Below, in pieces: positions 8,391 to 16,273 of a DNA stretch of 38,088 bases. Position numbers and translations under genes: made by a program. Numbering within the stretch: the stretch's first letter is position 1; each line of letters opens with the position of its first letter. The notes beneath the pieces are model-generated. The model ran no database searches. It had not been told where the DNA came from and saw nothing but the letters and a program-made list of their open reading frames with translations. Origin of the DNA: an uncultured beta proteobacterium (lineage in GTDB: Bacteria > Pseudomonadota > Gammaproteobacteria > Burkholderiales > Burkholderiaceae_C); NCBI GenBank assembly GCA_903951445.1, contig CAJBBZ010000244.1, positions 1 through 38,088 of the forward strand, given 5' to 3'.

Positions 8391-8545
8391 ACCGCTTTTG
8401 CGCTGAACCCGCGCGGCGGCGGTGAATTTTGGATGGTTGGCGTGCAAGCGTTTGCTTTTTTGCTGGACTCGCGTGGCGGCAGTGAATTGCAGATGCTTAG
8501 TGTGTAAACGTTTGCTTTTTTGCTGGACCCGCGTGGTGGCAGCGG
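8391..8545. repeat. Tandem repeat, 60-bp period, about 2.6 copies
   Basis: Units begin at 8391, 8451 and 8511. The second and third both open with TTTGCTTTTTTGCTGGAC followed by CGCGTGG(C/T)GGCAG; the first is more diverged (CGCTTTTGCGCTGAACCCGC). The period is exactly 60 bp, so on the minus strand the repeat translates into 20-residue units of the type PPRxSSKKANxxTxxxxNS. The minus-strand open frame (8695-8381) has no ribosome-binding site or known family, and is treated as a by-product of the repeat. The array begins 2 bp after the boxB stop and runs into the first hairpin element. Confidence 0.8.
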
Positions 8546-8606
8546 CAGGCGGGGTTCCTCATACGCGAGCGAAAAATCGTCACCCCGCCTGCCGCTACCA
8601 CCACGC
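8531..8606 (-). repeat. Hairpin element 1 with conserved loop (boxB-boxA gap)
   Basis: Arms 8531-8554 and 8583-8606 are inverted repeats pairing at 23 of 24 positions, flanking a 28-nt loop. On the minus strand the loop contains GACGATTTTTCGCTCGCGT followed by ATGAGGA. The same loop occurs in the opposite orientation at 8901-8927 inside a different stem. No U-tract follows, so it is not a standard intrinsic terminator. Function is unknown. Confidence 0.75.
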
Positions 8607-8688
8607 TGCGGACGGCGTTGATGGTGCGCAGAATGATTCAAATTGCAGTTTTCGTCGAAGTGACGGCTAAACCAATAGCTGCACAATT

Positions 8689-8774
8689 CCGTCATCGCGA
8701 GGAGCGCAGCGACGCGGCGATCCAGGTAGGCTTGAAACTATGGATTGCCGCGGCCTGCGGCCTCGCAATGACGG
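8689..8774. repeat. Palindromic repeat family, copy 1 (intergenic)
   Basis: An imperfect palindrome opening with CCGTCATCGCGAGG and closing with CCTCGCAATGACGG, with inner arms AGCGCAGCGACGCGGCGATCC and GGATTGCCGCGGCCTGCGG. It is the first of six copies in the window (others at 11448, 12097, 19343, 23170 and a half copy at 32951). This type of repeat is widespread in proteobacterial intergenic DNA. Confidence 0.8.
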
Positions 8775-8880
8775 GTTTGGGCTTATGCCGAGTTACCCTA
8801 TAGATTGAATTTTTTGCGTTGAAAGTCGCGAAAAAAATGCTCTTTACCTCGTGCTTCCACACCCGCTACTTCGCAGAGGC

Positions 8881-8947
8881 CATGCAGGCCGGGGCCGGGC
8901 GACGATTTTTCGCTCGCGTCATGAGGAGCCCGGCCCCGGCCTGCGTG
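8881..8947 (+). repeat. Hairpin element 2 with conserved loop (boxB-boxA gap)
   Basis: Arms 8881-8900 and 8928-8947 pair at 19 of 20 positions around a 27-nt loop, GACGATTTTTCGCTCGCGT then CATGAGGA. The loop matches that of hairpin element 1 read on the other strand apart from one inserted C, while the stem sequence differs (CAGGCCGGGGCCGGGC here). It lies about 110 bp upstream of boxA. The gap from here to boxA holds no other clear feature and no strong ribosome-binding site before the boxA ATG. Confidence 0.75.
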
Positions 8948-9058
8948 GACTCGGGCTCAGCACAATAGGCTGGGGCGAATGGTCAAGCAAAAACAAGTGA
9001 CTAAAGCCATAGATCAATTAAAGACACAATCGCCATAACGTCACCACGAATCCAAGCC

Positions 9059-10348
9059 ATGCGCACAGACACCGCCGAACTGCTACAGCAACATGTGATC
9101 GACCCCGAGGTCTGCATTCGTTGCAACACCTGCGAAGCTACCTGCCCGGTGGGCGCGGTAACGCATGACAGCCGCAACTACGTGGTGGACGCGGATAAAT
9201 GCAACCATTGCATGGCCTGCGTGCCGCCATGCCCTACCGGCTCGATAGACCACTGGCTACCGGTGCTGCGCAGCAAGGCTTACACCCTGCAAGAGCAGCT
9301 GTCCTGGGACGAATTGCCAGCACCGCTAGCGATAGATGCGGCGCAAGACGCTTCCACCATTACGCAGGTGTCCGGCAGCACCGCGTTTGAGACATCCAGC
9401 AGCTCGGTGCAAGCCACTTCCAGTACCCAGGCCGCAGCGCCTGATACCGATAACTTCAGTGGATTGGGCGCCACCGTACCGCCTTGGTCTGCAGCGCATC
9501 CGTACACGAATTTGCATGGGCCCAAGTCGCCCACCACAGCCACGGTAGTTGGCAATATGCAGGTCAATGAAGCGGGCACCGACAACGAAACGCACCACAT
9601 CGTGCTGGACTTTGGCAGCATGCCGTTTCCTGTGCTCGAAGGGCAATCGATAGGGATCGTGCCACCGGGTGTAGATGTCAATGGCAGGCCGCACCATGCG
9701 CGTCAGTATTCCATCGCCAGCCCGCGCAATGGCGAGCGGCCTGGCTATAACAATGTGTCGATCACCGTGAAACGCGTGGTGCAGGACCACCAGGGCCAAG
9801 CGGTGCAAGGCGTGGCGTCTAATTATTTGTGTGACCTGAAAACCGGCGACAGCGTGCAAGTCATCGGCCCGTTTGGCAGCAGTTTTTTGATGCCCAACCA
9901 CCCCGGTAGCCATATCGTGATGATTTGCACCGGCACCGGCAGCGCGCCGATGCGCGCTATGACCGAATGGCGCCGCCGCTTGCGGGCCAGTGGCAAGTTT
10001 GCAGGCGGCCAGCTCCTGCTGTTTTTTGGCGCGCGCACGCAGCAGGAATTACCTTACTTCGGGCCGCTGCAAAAACTGCCCCAGGATTTCATTGACATCC
10101 ACTTTGCGTTTTCGCGCACGCCGGGCCAGCCCAAGCGCTATGTGCAAGACGCGATGCGCGAAGCCGGCCCGCAACTGGCGACCCTTTTGCAAGACGGGCA
10201 AAGTCATTTTTATGTCTGCGGTTTGAAGAGCATGGAAGAAGGCGTGCTGCAAGCCCTGCGCGACATTGCGCTGGGCGCGGGTCTGGACTGGACGCCTATT
10301 GCCAAAGACTTGAAGCAGCAAGGCCGCTTGCAGCTAGAGACGTACTGA
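9059..10348 (+). CDS. boxA: Benzoyl-CoA epoxidase reductase subunit BoxA, 429 aa
   Basis: BoxA passes electrons from NADPH through FAD and iron-sulfur clusters to BoxB. The N-terminus has two 4Fe-4S ferredoxin motifs, CIRCNTCEATCP and CNHCMACVPPCP (about 20-63). A variable, Ser/Thr- and Ala-rich linker follows (about 95-145). The rest is a ferredoxin-NADP reductase module, with RQYSIASPRNGER as the FAD-binding motif (about 215-227), GTGSAPMRAM for NADP, and a C-terminal FYVCGLKSMEEGV. Length is slightly above the usual. It is separated from boxB by repeats but is on the same strand, and is followed after 55 bp by the hydroxyacyl-CoA dehydrogenase gene. Confidence 0.95.
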   Translation: MRTDTAELLQQHVIDPEVCIRCNTCEATCPVGAVTHDSRNYVVDADKCNHCMACVPPCPTGSIDHWLPVLRSKAYTLQEQLSWDELPAPLAIDAAQDASTITQVSGSTAFETSSSSVQATSSTQAAAPDTDNFSGLGATVPPWSAAHPYTNLHGPKSPTTATVVGNMQVNEAGTDNETHHIVLDFGSMPFPVLEGQSIGIVPPGVDVNGRPHHARQYSIASPRNGERPGYNNVSITVKRVVQDHQGQAVQGVASNYLCDLKTGDSVQVIGPFGSSFLMPNHPGSHIVMICTGTGSAPMRAMTEWRRRLRASGKFAGGQLLLFFGARTQQELPYFGPLQKLPQDFIDIHFAFSRTPGQPKRYVQDAMREAGPQLATLLQDGQSHFYVCGLKSMEEGVLQALRDIALGAGLDWTPIAKDLKQQGRLQLETY

Positions 10349-10403
10349 GTCGTCCTTGGCGGATACGCCCTCATTTTTTACAGAACATTCAAGCGCTAGC
10401 CCT

Positions 10404-12044
10404 ATGAACCCCACCCTCTCCTCCGCAAAAGTCCTGGTCGTAGGCGCTGGCATCATGGGCGCGGGTATTGCCCAAGTGGCGGCGCAGGCGGGGCATAGCG
10501 TGTATCTGATGGACGCGCGAGAAGGCGCGGCGCAGCAGGCCTGTGCCAAGTTGCGCGAGAGCTTGGACGCGCTGCTGGCCAAAGGCAAATTTACCCAGGC
10601 GCAGGTGGATGGCATCCTGGCCCGCATCGGGCCTGTGGATAGTTTTGCCGAAGCCTTAGATGCAGGCTTGGTCGTTGAAGCCATTGTCGAAAACCTGGAC
10701 GCCAAGCGCGCGCTTTTTGCCGATTTGGAAGCATTACTCAGCGCCGACTGTGTGCTGGCCAGCAATACTTCGTCTTTATCGATTACCGCGATTGCCAAAG
10801 GCCTGCGCGATCCTAGCCGCGTGGTAGGCATGCATTTTTTCAACCCCGTGCCTTTGATGAAATTGGTGGAAGTGGTGTCGGGCTTGCAAACCGCACCGGG
10901 CGCGGCGCAAGCTATTTTCGACTTGTCCAAAGCCTGGGGCAAAGTGCCAGTGCATGCGCGCTCTACGCCGGGTTTTATCGTCAACCGCATTGCCCGGCCT
11001 TTTTATGCCGAGGCGCTGGCGCTGATGCATGAACAGTCCGCGCGCCCAGAGGTCATCGACGCCTGCATGCGCGCCATCGGCTTTCGTATGGGGCCGTGCG
11101 AGTTGATGGACTTGATTGGCCACGACACCAATTTCGCAGTGACGCAAGCCGTCTATGCAGCCAACTTTTTTGACAAGCGCTACACGCCTTCGTTGGCGCA
11201 AAGCGCCCTGGTCGATGGCGGTATGTTGGGCCGTAAAAGCGGTCGCGGCATTTACGACTACGCTGCGGGCAGCAAGCCGCCCGTGGTCGACATGCAAGCC
11301 CTGCCCTTGCCTGCTATCAGCCACCTGCAATTGCACAGCCGCGCGCACGATACACAAACCATGACTGACTGGCAATCGCGCTTACAAGCCGCTGGCATTA
11401 CGGTGGAAATGGTGACCGCAAGTGGCACGCTACAAAACTCCAATCTAGTCATTGCGAGCGCAGCGAAGCAATCCAATCTCGGTGAACCCTCCGACGCGAA
11501 TGGATCGCCACATCGCTTCGCTCCTCGCGATGACGTACGCTACCCCTTCGAATGGACCGGCATGCAAGTGGGCGACTTGCAGATCCGCCAGACCGATGGC
11601 CGACCCGCATCCGCGCTGGGTGCGCAAGTGGTGGTGTACGACTGGCATGTGCCGCAAGGCGGCGCGCCGGTGCTGGCTTTTGCGGCGTCCAGCGGAGCTA
11701 CTGAAGACAACATCGCCCTGGCGCAAGCGCTGCTGGGCGCGTTGGGTTTTGTGCCGCAGCGCGTGGCCGACCAGCCTGGCCTGGTCGTGGCGCGCACGCT
11801 AGCCATGCTGGTGAACGAAGCGGCCGACGCAGTGCAACAAGGCGTGTGCGATTCGGCAGGCGCTGACGCCGCGATGAAGCTGGGCGTGAACTACCCCGCA
11901 GGCCCGTTTGAATGGCTGGGGCGCTGGGGCGCACCGGCGGTGGTGCAAGTGCTGGAGGCGCTCGATGCGCATTACCGTGGTGAGCGCTACCGCCTCAGCC
12001 CCTGGCTGCGCCACGCAGTGTGGCAGACACACCATACCGCTTAA
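10404..12044 (+). CDS. paaH: 3-hydroxyacyl-CoA dehydrogenase (PaaH/PaaC type) with an in-frame repeat insertion, 546 aa
   Basis: Oxidises a 3-hydroxyacyl-CoA with NAD; next to the thiolase it most likely handles 3-hydroxyadipyl-CoA. The NAD-binding motif is VLVVGAGIMGAGIAQ (10-24). The signature HFFNPVPLMKLVEVV and the catalytic region HARSTPGFIVNRIARPFYAE follow. A second C-terminal 3HCDH domain is at about 450-540 (GVNYPAGPFEWLGRWG). Residues 349-377 are encoded exactly by an 87-nt palindromic repeat (11448-11534: VIASAAKQS through APRDD) in the region before that second domain. The ATG at 10404 is preferred over an upstream TTG because it sits just before the Rossmann strand. Confidence 0.88.
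   Translation: MNPTLSSAKVLVVGAGIMGAGIAQVAAQAGHSVYLMDAREGAAQQACAKLRESLDALLAKGKFTQAQVDGILARIGPVDSFAEALDAGLVVEAIVENLDAKRALFADLEALLSADCVLASNTSSLSITAIAKGLRDPSRVVGMHFFNPVPLMKLVEVVSGLQTAPGAAQAIFDLSKAWGKVPVHARSTPGFIVNRIARPFYAEALALMHEQSARPEVIDACMRAIGFRMGPCELMDLIGHDTNFAVTQAVYAANFFDKRYTPSLAQSALVDGGMLGRKSGRGIYDYAAGSKPPVVDMQALPLPAISHLQLHSRAHDTQTMTDWQSRLQAAGITVEMVTASGTLQNSNLVIASAAKQSNLGEPSDANGSPHRFAPRDDVRYPFEWTGMQVGDLQIRQTDGRPASALGAQVVVYDWHVPQGGAPVLAFAASSGATEDNIALAQALLGALGFVPQRVADQPGLVVARTLAMLVNEAADAVQQGVCDSAGADAAMKLGVNYPAGPFEWLGRWGAPAVVQVLEALDAHYRGERYRLSPWLRHAVWQTHHTA
11448..11534. repeat. Palindromic repeat family, copy 2 (in frame inside the paaH-like gene)
   Basis: An 87-nt copy from GTCATTGCGAG to CTCCTCGCGATGAC. 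It replaces exactly 29 codons without shifting the frame and encodes VIASAAKQS and GSPHRFAPRDD at its two ends. The kinase gene copy at 19343-19429 has the same length and frame. Confidence 0.85.
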
Positions 12045-12096
12045 GGAATGTCTGCATGAAGCCCCATCCCTTGTTGCGAGGCCAAAGAGCATGGGG

Positions 12097-12180
12097 CCGT
12101 CCTTGCGAGGCCGCAGGCCGTGGCAATCCATGGCGGCGTGCCTGCATGGATCGCTGCGTCGCTGCGCTCCTCGCGATGAC
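12097..12180. repeat. Palindromic repeat family, copy 3 (intergenic)
   Basis: Between the hydroxyacyl-CoA dehydrogenase and the thiolase. The left part is CCTTGCGAGGCCGCAGGCC then GTGGCAATCCATGG; the right part is ATGGATCGCTGCGTCGCTGC then GCTCCTCGCGATGAC. The left arm is the CCGCAGGCC subtype, as in copy 5. Confidence 0.75.
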
Positions 12181-12227
12181 ATAGTTCAGCGATAACGAAT
12201 TTTCATTTTTCCAATGCGAGACACACC

Positions 12228-13430
12228 ATGCAAGACGCCTTTATTTGCGACGCCATCCGCACCCCTTTTGGCCGCTACGGCGGCGCACTGTCCTCGGTGC
12301 GCACCGACGACCTGGCGGCCATCCCCATCCGCGCGCTGATGGAGCGCAACGCTGGCGTGAATTGGGCGGCGCTGGACGATGTGTTTTACGGCTGTGCCAA
12401 TCAAGCAGGCGAAGACAACCGCAATGTGGCGCGCATGGGCGCACTGCTAGCGGGCTTGCCGGTGGACGTGCCCGGCGCCACCATCAACCGCTTATGCGGC
12501 TCCAGCCTGGACGCGGTGGGCAGCGCGGCGCGCGCCATCAAAAGCGGCGAAGCGCAGTTGATGATCGCCGGCGGCGTGGAAAGCATGAGCCGCGCGCCCT
12601 TTGTCATGCCCAAAATGGACAGCGCCTTTGGCCGCAACAACGCGGTCTATGACACCACCATCGGCTGGCGATTTATCAACCCGCTGATGAAGCAGCTCTA
12701 TGGCGTGGACTCCATGCCCGAGACGGCGGAAAACGTGGCACAGCAATTTGGCATCGAGCGCGAAGCCCAAGACCGCATGGCCTTGCGATCGCAAGAGAAC
12801 GCCGTACGCGCCCAAGGCGCCGGGTACTTTGATACTGAAATCACGCCCGTCAGCATCCCCCAGAAAAAAGGCGAAGCCTTGTTGGTGACGCGGGACGAAC
12901 ATCCGCGCAGCACGTCTTTAGAGGCGCTAGCCAAACTCAAACCCATCGTGCACGCGCAAGGCTCGGTCACGGCGGGTAATGCATCGGGCGTAAACGATGG
13001 CGCATGCGCGCTGCTGCTGGCCAGCGCCAGCGCCGCGCAGCAACACGGCCTGACGCCGCGCGCCCGTGTGCTGGGCATGGCGACGGTGGGCCTGGCGCCC
13101 CGCATCATGGGTTTTGGCCCGGCGCCTGCGGTGCGCAAAGTACTGGCCCAGGCTGGGCTGACGCTGGCGCAGATGGATGTGATCGAACTCAACGAAGCCT
13201 TTGCCGCCCAAGGCCTGGCCGTGTTGCGCGACCTGGGTCTGGAGGACGACGACGCCCGCGTCAACCCAAACGGCGGTGCCATCGCTCTGGGCCACCCGCT
13301 AGGCGCCAGCGGTGCGCGGCTGGTTACTACGGCGTTGAACCAATTGGAGCGCAGCGGCGGGCGCTATGGGCTGTGCACCATGTGTATTGGTGTGGGTCAG
13401 GGGATTGCGCTGGTGATGGAGCGGGTGTAG
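12228..13430 (+). CDS. pcaF: 3-oxoadipyl-CoA / acetyl-CoA thiolase, 400 aa
   Basis: Cleaves beta-ketoadipyl-CoA with CoA to succinyl-CoA and acetyl-CoA, the last step for benzoate carbon. It is a full-length thiolase with the acyl-accepting cysteine C90 in NRLCGSSLDAVGSAARAI, the motif NEAFAAQGLAVLRDLG, H356 in GGAIALGHPLGASGAR and the second active-site cysteine C386 in CTMCIGVGQG. The sequence YGCANQAGEDNRNVARMGAL and the run into IGWRFINPLMKQLYG are characteristic of the PcaF/PaaJ subgroup. It ends the box gene set on this strand and is separated from the dehydrogenase by repeat copy 3. Confidence 0.9.
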   Translation: MQDAFICDAIRTPFGRYGGALSSVRTDDLAAIPIRALMERNAGVNWAALDDVFYGCANQAGEDNRNVARMGALLAGLPVDVPGATINRLCGSSLDAVGSAARAIKSGEAQLMIAGGVESMSRAPFVMPKMDSAFGRNNAVYDTTIGWRFINPLMKQLYGVDSMPETAENVAQQFGIEREAQDRMALRSQENAVRAQGAGYFDTEITPVSIPQKKGEALLVTRDEHPRSTSLEALAKLKPIVHAQGSVTAGNASGVNDGACALLLASASAAQQHGLTPRARVLGMATVGLAPRIMGFGPAPAVRKVLAQAGLTLAQMDVIELNEAFAAQGLAVLRDLGLEDDDARVNPNGGAIALGHPLGASGARLVTTALNQLERSGGRYGLCTMCIGVGQGIALVMERV

Positions 13431-13930
13431 CGCTAGGTCACTGCTTTGGCCGCCGCACTTTTCTTTGTTTGCCTAAAAAAAAGATAATCAAAAGAAAGGC
13501 AAGGTTTGGAATACCGGTTTCGGCCTTGAAGGCCGAGTTACTTTCTTTTGCTTAGCCAAAAGAAAGTAACCAAAGAAAAGGCGAGCCAAAGGCCGTGCCC
13601 CTGCGGGGTGCCTTGCGCTACTCGCGCCGCCCGGGGTCGGGCGCAAACTCGCTTCGCTCACCTTGCACACGCTGGCTGGCGCGCTGCTGGTGCAGCCGCG
13701 TCAACCCTCAATCCATTCACTACGACCGCAGCGTTTACCAATCTAAGCAAACCAACCCGCACCGCAGCCTCCCGCACCAACACCCGCATTCAGCACAAAA
13801 AAACCAAATTGGGTATTCAAGCCCCCCTTCACCCCCCGAGGGGGTGAAGGGGCGGGGGGGAAGCGGGGGATAAAAATCAGCGGGTGCAAAAAAAGGAGTG
13901 GGACAAACAAGCCCAAGGCACAATCCCCCC
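13431..13930. other. 500-bp gene-free stretch with several inverted repeats
   Basis: No convincing gene. It contains the perfect 14-bp inverted repeat GTTACTTTCTTTTG (13537-13550) / CAAAAGAAAGTAAC (13557-13570) with a CTTAGC loop, and a small palindrome CGGCCTTGAAGGCCG at about 13521-13535. Next comes an AAAGAAAAGGCGAGCC type segment of the kind repeated in Comamonadaceae genomes. The perfect 13-bp inverted repeat CCCCTTCACCCCC / GGGGGTGAAGGGG (13824-13852, loop CGA) follows. The last could be a transcription stop between pcaF and amn, though no T-run follows. Confidence 0.6.
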
Positions 13931-15424
13931 ATGAACAACCAACCCCCCTTTATCGCCCCCCAAAAATTCACCTCCGCCGCCGAAGCCTTGGCGCAAGTGC
14001 AAAGCATTTACGCCCAAAGCATCGCCCACTTACGCGCCTGCATGCAGGCCTTTGTGGCGGGGGACGACAGCCTGGGCCATGTGCGTGCTTTCTACCCGCT
14101 GGTGCGCTTGCATACCGACACCGTGTCGCGCACCGGCAAGGCTGAGGGCGCGGGCCTGAGTTACGGCTTTGTGGCTGGGCCGGGCCGATTCGAAACCACG
14201 CTGACGCGGCCGGATTTGTATGGGCGCTACTACCTGAGCCAGTTTCAATTGCTGCTGAACAACCACGCCGTGGAGCTAGAAATTTGCACCAGCACGCAGC
14301 CTATTCCCGTGCATTTTTCTTTTGCCGACAACGACCACCTGGAAGGCGAGATGAGCGCCGAGCGCCGCGCCCGTATGCGCGATGTGTTTGACCTGCCGGA
14401 CCTGGCCGCCATGGACGACGGCATTGCCAACGGCACCTATGCGCCCGGCCCTGGCGAGCCGCAACCGCTGTCGCTATTTACCGCGCCGCGCGTGGACTAT
14501 TCGCTGCACCGCCTGCGCCACTACACCGGCACGCTGCCCGAGCATTTTCAGAACTTTGTGCTGTTTACCAACTACCAGTTTTATATCGACGAATTCATCG
14601 CCCTGGGCCGCGCCGCCATGGCCGATCCGCACAGCCCTTACAGCGCCTTTGTGGAACCGGGTAACTTGACGACGCGCCGCGTAGCCAGCGTCGGGGTCGC
14701 AACGCAGGCCGAAGGCTACAGCCCGCCGCGCCTGCCGCAAATGCCGGGCTACCACCTGGTGCGCGAAGACGGCAGCGGCATCAGCATGGTCAATATCGGC
14801 GTGGGCCCGGCCAATGCGAAAAACATCACTGACCATATCGCCGTGTTGCGCCCGCACGCCTGGATCATGCTGGGCCACTGCGCCGGCCTGCGCAACACCC
14901 AGCAACTGGGCGACTACGTGCTGGCGCACGGCTATGTGCGCGAAGACCATGTGCTGGACGAAGAACTGCCGCTGTGGGTGCCCATCCCCGCGCTGGCCGA
15001 AATCCAGGTAGCACTAGAGCAAGCGGTGGCGGATGTGACCGGCCTGCAGGGCAGCGCACTCAAAAGTATTTTGCGCACCGGCACCGTGGCCAGCACCGAC
15101 AACCGCAACTGGGAACTGCTGCCGGACAACCAGCCACAACGCCGCTTTAGCCAAAGCCGCGCCGTGGCCCTGGATATGGAAAGCGCCACCATCGCCGCCA
15201 ACGGCTTTCGCTTTAGAGTGCCCTACGGCACCTTGCTGTGCGTCAGCGACAAACCGCTGCACGGCGAAATCAAACTCCCCGGCATGGCCAACCACTTCTA
15301 CCGCGAACGCGTGGACCAGCACCTGCGCATAGGCATGCGCGCCATCGAGCTGATGCGCGAACGCGGGCTAGACCAACTGCACAGCCGCAAGCTGCGCAGC
15401 TTTGCGGAGGTGGCGTTTCAGTAA
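13931..15424 (+). CDS. amn: AMP nucleosidase, 497 aa
   Basis: Hydrolyses AMP to adenine and ribose 5-phosphate, adjusting adenylate pools. The N-terminal AMP nucleosidase domain shows YPLVRLHTDTVSRTGKAEGA (about 59-78) and a run from YGFVAGPGRFETTLTRPDLY. The C-terminal half is a nucleoside-phosphorylase-like catalytic domain with GVGPANAKNITDHIAVLRPH, WIMLGHCAGLRNTQQLGDYV and VALDMESATIAANGFRF, where the acidic DMES residues bind ribose. Length is as expected. The ATG at 13931 fits the family N-terminus; the frame stays open 33 nt further upstream without support. It is unrelated in function to the box genes and probably transcribed alone. Confidence 0.93.
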   Translation: MNNQPPFIAPQKFTSAAEALAQVQSIYAQSIAHLRACMQAFVAGDDSLGHVRAFYPLVRLHTDTVSRTGKAEGAGLSYGFVAGPGRFETTLTRPDLYGRYYLSQFQLLLNNHAVELEICTSTQPIPVHFSFADNDHLEGEMSAERRARMRDVFDLPDLAAMDDGIANGTYAPGPGEPQPLSLFTAPRVDYSLHRLRHYTGTLPEHFQNFVLFTNYQFYIDEFIALGRAAMADPHSPYSAFVEPGNLTTRRVASVGVATQAEGYSPPRLPQMPGYHLVREDGSGISMVNIGVGPANAKNITDHIAVLRPHAWIMLGHCAGLRNTQQLGDYVLAHGYVREDHVLDEELPLWVPIPALAEIQVALEQAVADVTGLQGSALKSILRTGTVASTDNRNWELLPDNQPQRRFSQSRAVALDMESATIAANGFRFRVPYGTLLCVSDKPLHGEIKLPGMANHFYRERVDQHLRIGMRAIELMRERGLDQLHSRKLRSFAEVAFQ

Positions 15425-15496
15425 GGCTTCATAGCCCCAAACCTTGGGGCCTGACAAGAGGCATGATTCTTAGCCGAACAGCACAACGCATTGCAT

Positions 15497-15898
15497 TTAA
15501 GCCACCTCCACCCAGTTGTCCAACATGAGGCCGGGAACCTTCGAAAACTCACGTAGGTTGTTGGTAACCAGTTGGGCTTTTTGGCTCAGGGCGTGGGCCG
15601 CAATCATGGTGTCCAGGGAACCAATGGGCGTGCCTCGCCGCTGCAAGTCGGCGCGCAAATCGCCATAGACCCAGATCGCCGGTTCATCGAAGGGCAATAT
15701 CGTGAGCGGTGCAAGAAACATCTCCAGCGCCTGCCGGTTGCGCACCGAGCGGCTTTTGGCGACACCAAAAGCCAACTCGGCAGCCACCACACTGCAAAGC
15801 CCGATGTCCCCCATCCGATGCGCCTGAAAACGCTCCAGCACCTTGGGCGGCTTGGCGTTGATGATGTAAATGCAAATATTCGTGTCCAGCAAGATCAT
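15497..15898 (-). CDS. vapC: VapC-type PIN domain toxin, 133 aa
   Basis: A PIN-domain ribonuclease, the toxin of a type II toxin-antitoxin pair that cuts RNA. Acidic active-site residues are visible in MILLDTNICIYII (D5), in SVVAAELAFGVAKS (E41), and in GSLDTMIAAHALSQ, where the third conserved Asp lies near residue 95, before LVTNNLREF. The start overlaps the antitoxin stop by 4 nt (ATGA), so translation is coupled with the antitoxin first, the common order. Length is normal and no lesion is seen. The gene set is intact and probably active. Confidence 0.92.
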   Translation of the reverse strand: MILLDTNICIYIINAKPPKVLERFQAHRMGDIGLCSVVAAELAFGVAKSRSVRNRQALEMFLAPLTILPFDEPAIWVYGDLRADLQRRGTPIGSLDTMIAAHALSQKAQLVTNNLREFSKVPGLMLDNWVEVA

Positions 15899-16128
15899 GG
15901 CTGAATGTCTTCCCGAATCTGCTCCTCGGGCTGCTCACGGGTCAGCTCAAAACCTGGCTCAAAGGCATCCAAGCCAGCAGCGAGCATGTGCCACGGGTCA
16001 TCCATCGGCAGCAGCAGCACGCCATTGCCAAAGTGCTTCACCACGACTTGCGCACCAGCAAAGCGATAGGCTTTAGGCAGCCGAACGGCCTGGCTTCGGC
16101 CTGATTGAAACAGACGGGCGGTATCCAT
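15895..16128 (-). CDS. vapB: VapB-type antitoxin (AbrB/SpoVT fold), 77 aa
   Basis: A small DNA-binding antitoxin that neutralises VapC and autoregulates the pair. The N-terminal swapped-hairpin AbrB-like segment is MDTARLFQSGRSQAVRLPKA with YRFAGAQVVVKHFGNGVLL. The acidic C-terminus (LTREQPEEQIREDIQP) is the usual toxin-binding tail. An AAGGAG ribosome-binding site stands 7 nt before the ATG. A 29-bp imperfect palindrome lies just upstream and is a likely operator. Confidence 0.9.
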   Translation of the reverse strand: MDTARLFQSGRSQAVRLPKAYRFAGAQVVVKHFGNGVLLLPMDDPWHMLAAGLDAFEPGFELTREQPEEQIREDIQP

Positions 16129-16141
16129 GGTGCGCTCCTTG

Positions 16142-16170
16142 ATTGGTGGCTACCGATGATAACTACCAAT
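16142..16170 (-). promoter_or_regulatory. Putative VapB operator palindrome
   Basis: Outer arms ATTGGT and ACCAAT pair perfectly and several inner positions also match, giving an imperfect 29-bp palindrome 14 bp upstream of the vapB start codon. AbrB-fold antitoxins bind such palindromes with their toxin to repress the pair; the assignment here is by position. Confidence 0.45.
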
Positions 16171-16273
16171 TTTCTGTTTGGCTATTCAATTGGACTCGTC
16201 CAGCGCCGAGCGGCACGTACCGGAGTCCGGTAATCAGCGATGGCGTAACACCAATCCACGACAATCCCTCCCC

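Noticed and set aside
8381..8695. Minus-strand 104-codon open frame with 20-residue repeats
   Set aside because: It is produced by the 60-bp tandem repeat, lacks a ribosome-binding site and known domain, and crosses a hairpin; kept only as a repeat.
8391..8947. Possible CRISPR array in the boxB-boxA gap
   Set aside because: Repeats are directly contiguous at a 60-bp period with no unique spacers between them, and no cas genes are present.
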